Shown here one piece after another: positions 61,231 through 64,000 of a stretch of 64,000 nucleotides of DNA (within the stretch, counting starts at the first letter, position 1; each line of letters opens with the position of its first letter). Both the position numbers and the translations under genes were made by a program. The notes below the pieces were generated by a model, which worked only from the letters and a program-made list of their open reading frames with translations, ran no database searches and was not told the origin of the DNA. Origin of the DNA: Notospermus geniculatus. Taxonomy: Eukaryota; Nemertea; Pilidiophora; Heteronemertea; Lineidae. The DNA lies in NCBI GenBank assembly GCA_002633025.1, contig NMRB01000336.1:5138-69137 (forward strand), read 5' to 3'.

Positions 61231-61873
61231 TTCCAGTTGGGCAGTTTCGAAATTACATCCAAAGCCGTGTTCTCACTTGCGTTTTAGAGCGGGTGGAAGC
61301 GTGATGTGGTATGTGTAAGTATGAGTGGCGATAAGAGGTAAAAAAACTGATCAATACACGGTGTTCGAATATTTTGTTATTCCAATTCTACGCGGGTGTC
61401 GTGATTTGATCGGGTCTAATCTAGTCGTTTAGTTAACAATGAATTTCATAGCATAGAGATTCAAGACCAGTTTGATTAATGGATGCTGGGATGGAGAAGA
61501 AGTGAGTTCGGCAATCTCCGCAGAATCCCTGATTAGCTCGGTGTCATAGTAGACGACAAAAATTAACGGCGAACAAGCGGTAAACAGACACTATCGTTAC
61601 CTCTTATCGTGTTTTTGATAATGGTTTGGCCTAGAAACCTCTATCGATGTTATTTTGGTCGTCATTTTTCTGGTTCGGAAAAAAACAAAAAAAAGCACGG
61701 GGATTTTACATACATGTAGGTGTAACCAGGGCTTAAGAGTTAAGAAGGCTTCTAGAATACGGGCCTGGGACACGTTGGAGGAAGGGTCGCATTTGAATCC
61801 GAGACTGAGTCTCGCGTTGATCAAACTTCCAACGAGGTATCGGTGAGAGTACCACACGGGGACATAAACCACA

Positions 61874-61938
61874 TTGCTTCAGTCCCTACCAGCGTGGTAT
61901 ACAAACTTTGTATACCACGCTGGTAGGGACTGAAGCAA
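61874..61938. repeat. 65-bp near-perfect palindrome
   Basis: TTGCTTCAGTCCCTACCAGC, GTGGTATACAAA, then the inverse copy ending GGTAGGGACTGAAGCAA. Practically no loop. Confidence 0.9.
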
Positions 61939-63440
61939 GGCAACGCGACTCCGGTGCCAGAGTCATTTTTCATGTGCTTCCCAAAAAAAAGGAAAAATGA
62001 CAGTTTGTCAGGACAAGTTAACGGTAAACTTGCCATCGGCAAGTCTTGGGCAGGTATTCAGCTGCACACTGTGTAAGTGTACACTGCGGCATCAAATTGG
62101 TTTATCTTATCAGATCATGCCTTCAGGAAATGCTAACGATACATCGTGACCGTAAAGTACATTTCCGCTCTAACAGGTAGTACGGCGTGTCTTTAAAGCA
62201 GTGAGGATTCTTTCTTATTTTGTACACACAGTCACGTCTTCAATCCCAGTGGCTAGATCTCACATTCTTTGAGTTTCATATAGCTTCACTTCAGCTATTT
62301 AGTTGCCATGTCTATGAACTTACAGTGTACATGTTGTACATGTATACAAATAGACAAGAAAGACGTCGAGATATGCATTGTACATGTAGACGTCGGAAGT
62401 ACAAAGAGAGCTTTATTTTATGAAGCAATCTTTGCTGCTGATGTTGTCGCCGAACAGTGAAGGAAACCATTCTTGTCTAGACGCTAAGAAATAGTTTTTT
62501 TTTCATTCGTCGTTCTAATTAGGGTCTTATGGTTTTCGCTTTCCTTGTACAAGGTTTAAGAACTCATTTCCGAAGTTACTTTCCCGGGAAAATGTTGCGG
62601 CAACAACACAGTAACAACTCGATCCAAGCAATCGATCCACCGACGTGACTTCACATTACTAAAAAGTGAAATTCAAATTACTTTCCGGATTTTCTTCCCA
62701 TTCCAATTCAACTGTATGAAAAAAAAATATCCTCGTTTCCTCATGTTTCATTACCGGCATTAGATTCAAGCCTCGGTTTAATCACCACTGTTATCTCAGC
62801 CTGTCATCGCGTGTTCTCTTGCTCGAGTTTGATTTGAAAACACGGCGGGCAAGTCGGGAAGCTGATTTTGATTTATGACCGAGTGTACGCCAATCTCCCG
62901 CTCGAGATGCGATGATACCGTGCTGATGAGCCCCGATTGAATCGACCCTTCCACTCAACGCACGAATGTTACACTCAATGGACTTAATTTGGGCCCCGTT
63001 GTGGAGTACGCTACCGGTGGCGACGTCTGTCTTATAATAACTGCGCATGCTCGGCCTGTAACGGACAAATCATGTCATATCAGTGCGTTGCTGTAACAGT
63101 GTTAACGTTGACGGCCCGAAATTTCGGAGGCATTGGCTATTTTGCAGTCACATGCATGAATGTTGAGCAGAAGACGATACTGCAATGCACTCCACACACA
63201 CAGTAGAAGCTTCAACCTTGGTGTATCAGCATAGAGTGTGTCCTGGCTTATTCTCATTCAAGTATCAAGCTCATAATGGTAAGATTTATGGCGATCCAGA
63301 TGGTTTCAAAGAAGATTATATTGATCTTTTTTTTCACATGATGATGATCGGAGTCAACGAGGCTACAAATGGTTATTTGCCTAGGCTAGATATAAGGCTG
63401 GACTAAAAGCACGCCAGCTATAAACAAACGACCCAATGAT

Positions 63441-63920
63441 GTCGGACATGTCAATTTCATTAGGTTTCTTTCACTAAAGACGCGCGCGAAGACGCAGCTC
63501 GGTAAGCCCAACCCTCATCCACCACCTTATTGAATAGGACAACTATGATTGGCTCTCGCTGACCTAACAATGTCAACGATTCTCCCCTCCTCCTCTACAA
63601 TGACCATGAATAACCAGCGCCAGAATGGCTGTTGCGAGCGAATGGGAAACAAAGTCACTGGACAATAATTGACGCGGCTGGCACTATACACCTTTCGAGA
63701 AATTCAAGTGGCCAGTGTTCGAACTAAGATATCCCCTCTGCGCGTCATGAAAAGTATGCAAAAAAAATTCTGGTCAACCGTGACCGTCCCTTTTGTATGG
63801 CAATGCAAGGGACTAAAGATTCCCCCTTAGACGTCATCACTGGACACTGAGCGCCAAGTTTCTGAAAGGGTGTATAGAGAGCGCGTCTTTAGTGAAAGAA
63901 ACCTAATGTGTTTGTCCGAC
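63441..63920. repeat. 480-bp TIR element with GTCGGACA ends
   Basis: The left GTCGGACATGTCAATTTCAT, then TAGGTTTCTTTCACTAAAGA and CGCGC, are inverted at the right (GCGCGTCTTTAGTGAAAGAA, ACCTAATGTGTTTGTCCGAC). The interior lacks a coding frame. Non-autonomous. Confidence 0.85.
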
Positions 63921-64000
63921 CCTGCTTTTGCCCCGCCTCACCAGTCCTTCGACAATGCAGTTTCTCAGTGAAGCCTAGGGCCCGTATTCTAGAAGCCTCC

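Larger units (their letters stand above)
61745..63997. repeat. Inverted pair of GGCTTCTAGAATACGGGCC termini, 2.25 kb apart
   Basis: AGGCTTCTAGAATACGGGCC at 61746-61765 and GGGCCCGTATTCTAGAAGCC at 63978-63997 are inverse copies. They may be the two ends of one element, or single ends of two. The right copy sits three bases from the window edge, so its outer flank is not visible. Confidence 0.55.
61231..64000. other. Upstream flank of the acyl-CoA synthetase gene, repeats only
   Basis: No exon recognised. It contains the hairpin at 61874, the TIR element at 63441 and the inverted GGCTTCTAGAATACGGGCC pair at 61745/63978. The promoter of the minus-strand synthetase should lie just right of 61230, but no clear TATA box is seen. 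Confidence 0.55.

Overview
The window reads as animal nuclear DNA. It carries spliced genes with GT-AG introns of roughly 100-1,800 bp, animal-type proteins (a mucin/VWF-like secreted protein, an SLC23 ascorbate/nucleobase transporter, an ANL acyl-CoA synthetase) and many small inverted-repeat elements. Frequent TACATGTA/AGGCCT words, long G or C runs and neighbouring near-identical copies separated by single Ns suit a highly polymorphic marine invertebrate, most likely a deuterostome such as amphioxus, hemichordate or echinoderm. The sequence alone does not settle which. There is no operon, CRISPR array or other prokaryotic feature.

Layout. 168-9056 (+): at least 20 exons of a cysteine-rich secreted protein. 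Its 5' part is three near-identical TIL/VWC-like module pairs joined by 36-nt Thr/Pro-rich mini-exons. Its 3' part is VWC-like exons and the first half of a probable C-terminal cystine knot; the last exon was not found. 9057-13808: repeats only. 13809-15533 (+): a complete four-exon gene for a small secreted lysine-rich helical protein I do not recognise. 16279-26898 (-): 13 coding exons of an SLC23 transporter converging on it, with its third-to-last N-terminal region duplicated so that one 195-nt exon exists twice. 26899-40565: gene-poor, with a 267-base gap, several hairpin elements and a tRNA-like sequence split by a 500-bp fold-back. 40566-43866 (+): possible exons of a type II membrane protein. 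43867-57560: repeats and two long direct duplications that meet at N characters. 57561-61230 (-): an intronless 568-aa acyl-CoA synthetase, a truncated second copy ending at an N, and between them a frameshifted relic of a related gene. 61231-64000: hairpin elements.

The recognised genes do not form a pathway: they are a secreted matrix/mucus-type protein, a secreted orphan, a plasma-membrane ascorbate-type transporter and a fatty-acid activating enzyme. The strongest window-wide signals are assembly-related (uncollapsed haplotypes at 49.8-52.4, 53.6-56.4 and 57.6-60.7 kb) and a dense, varied population of non-autonomous inverted-repeat elements, more than twenty in 64 kb. All exon structures here were read by eye from splice sites, phase and homology; no transcript or database search was available.
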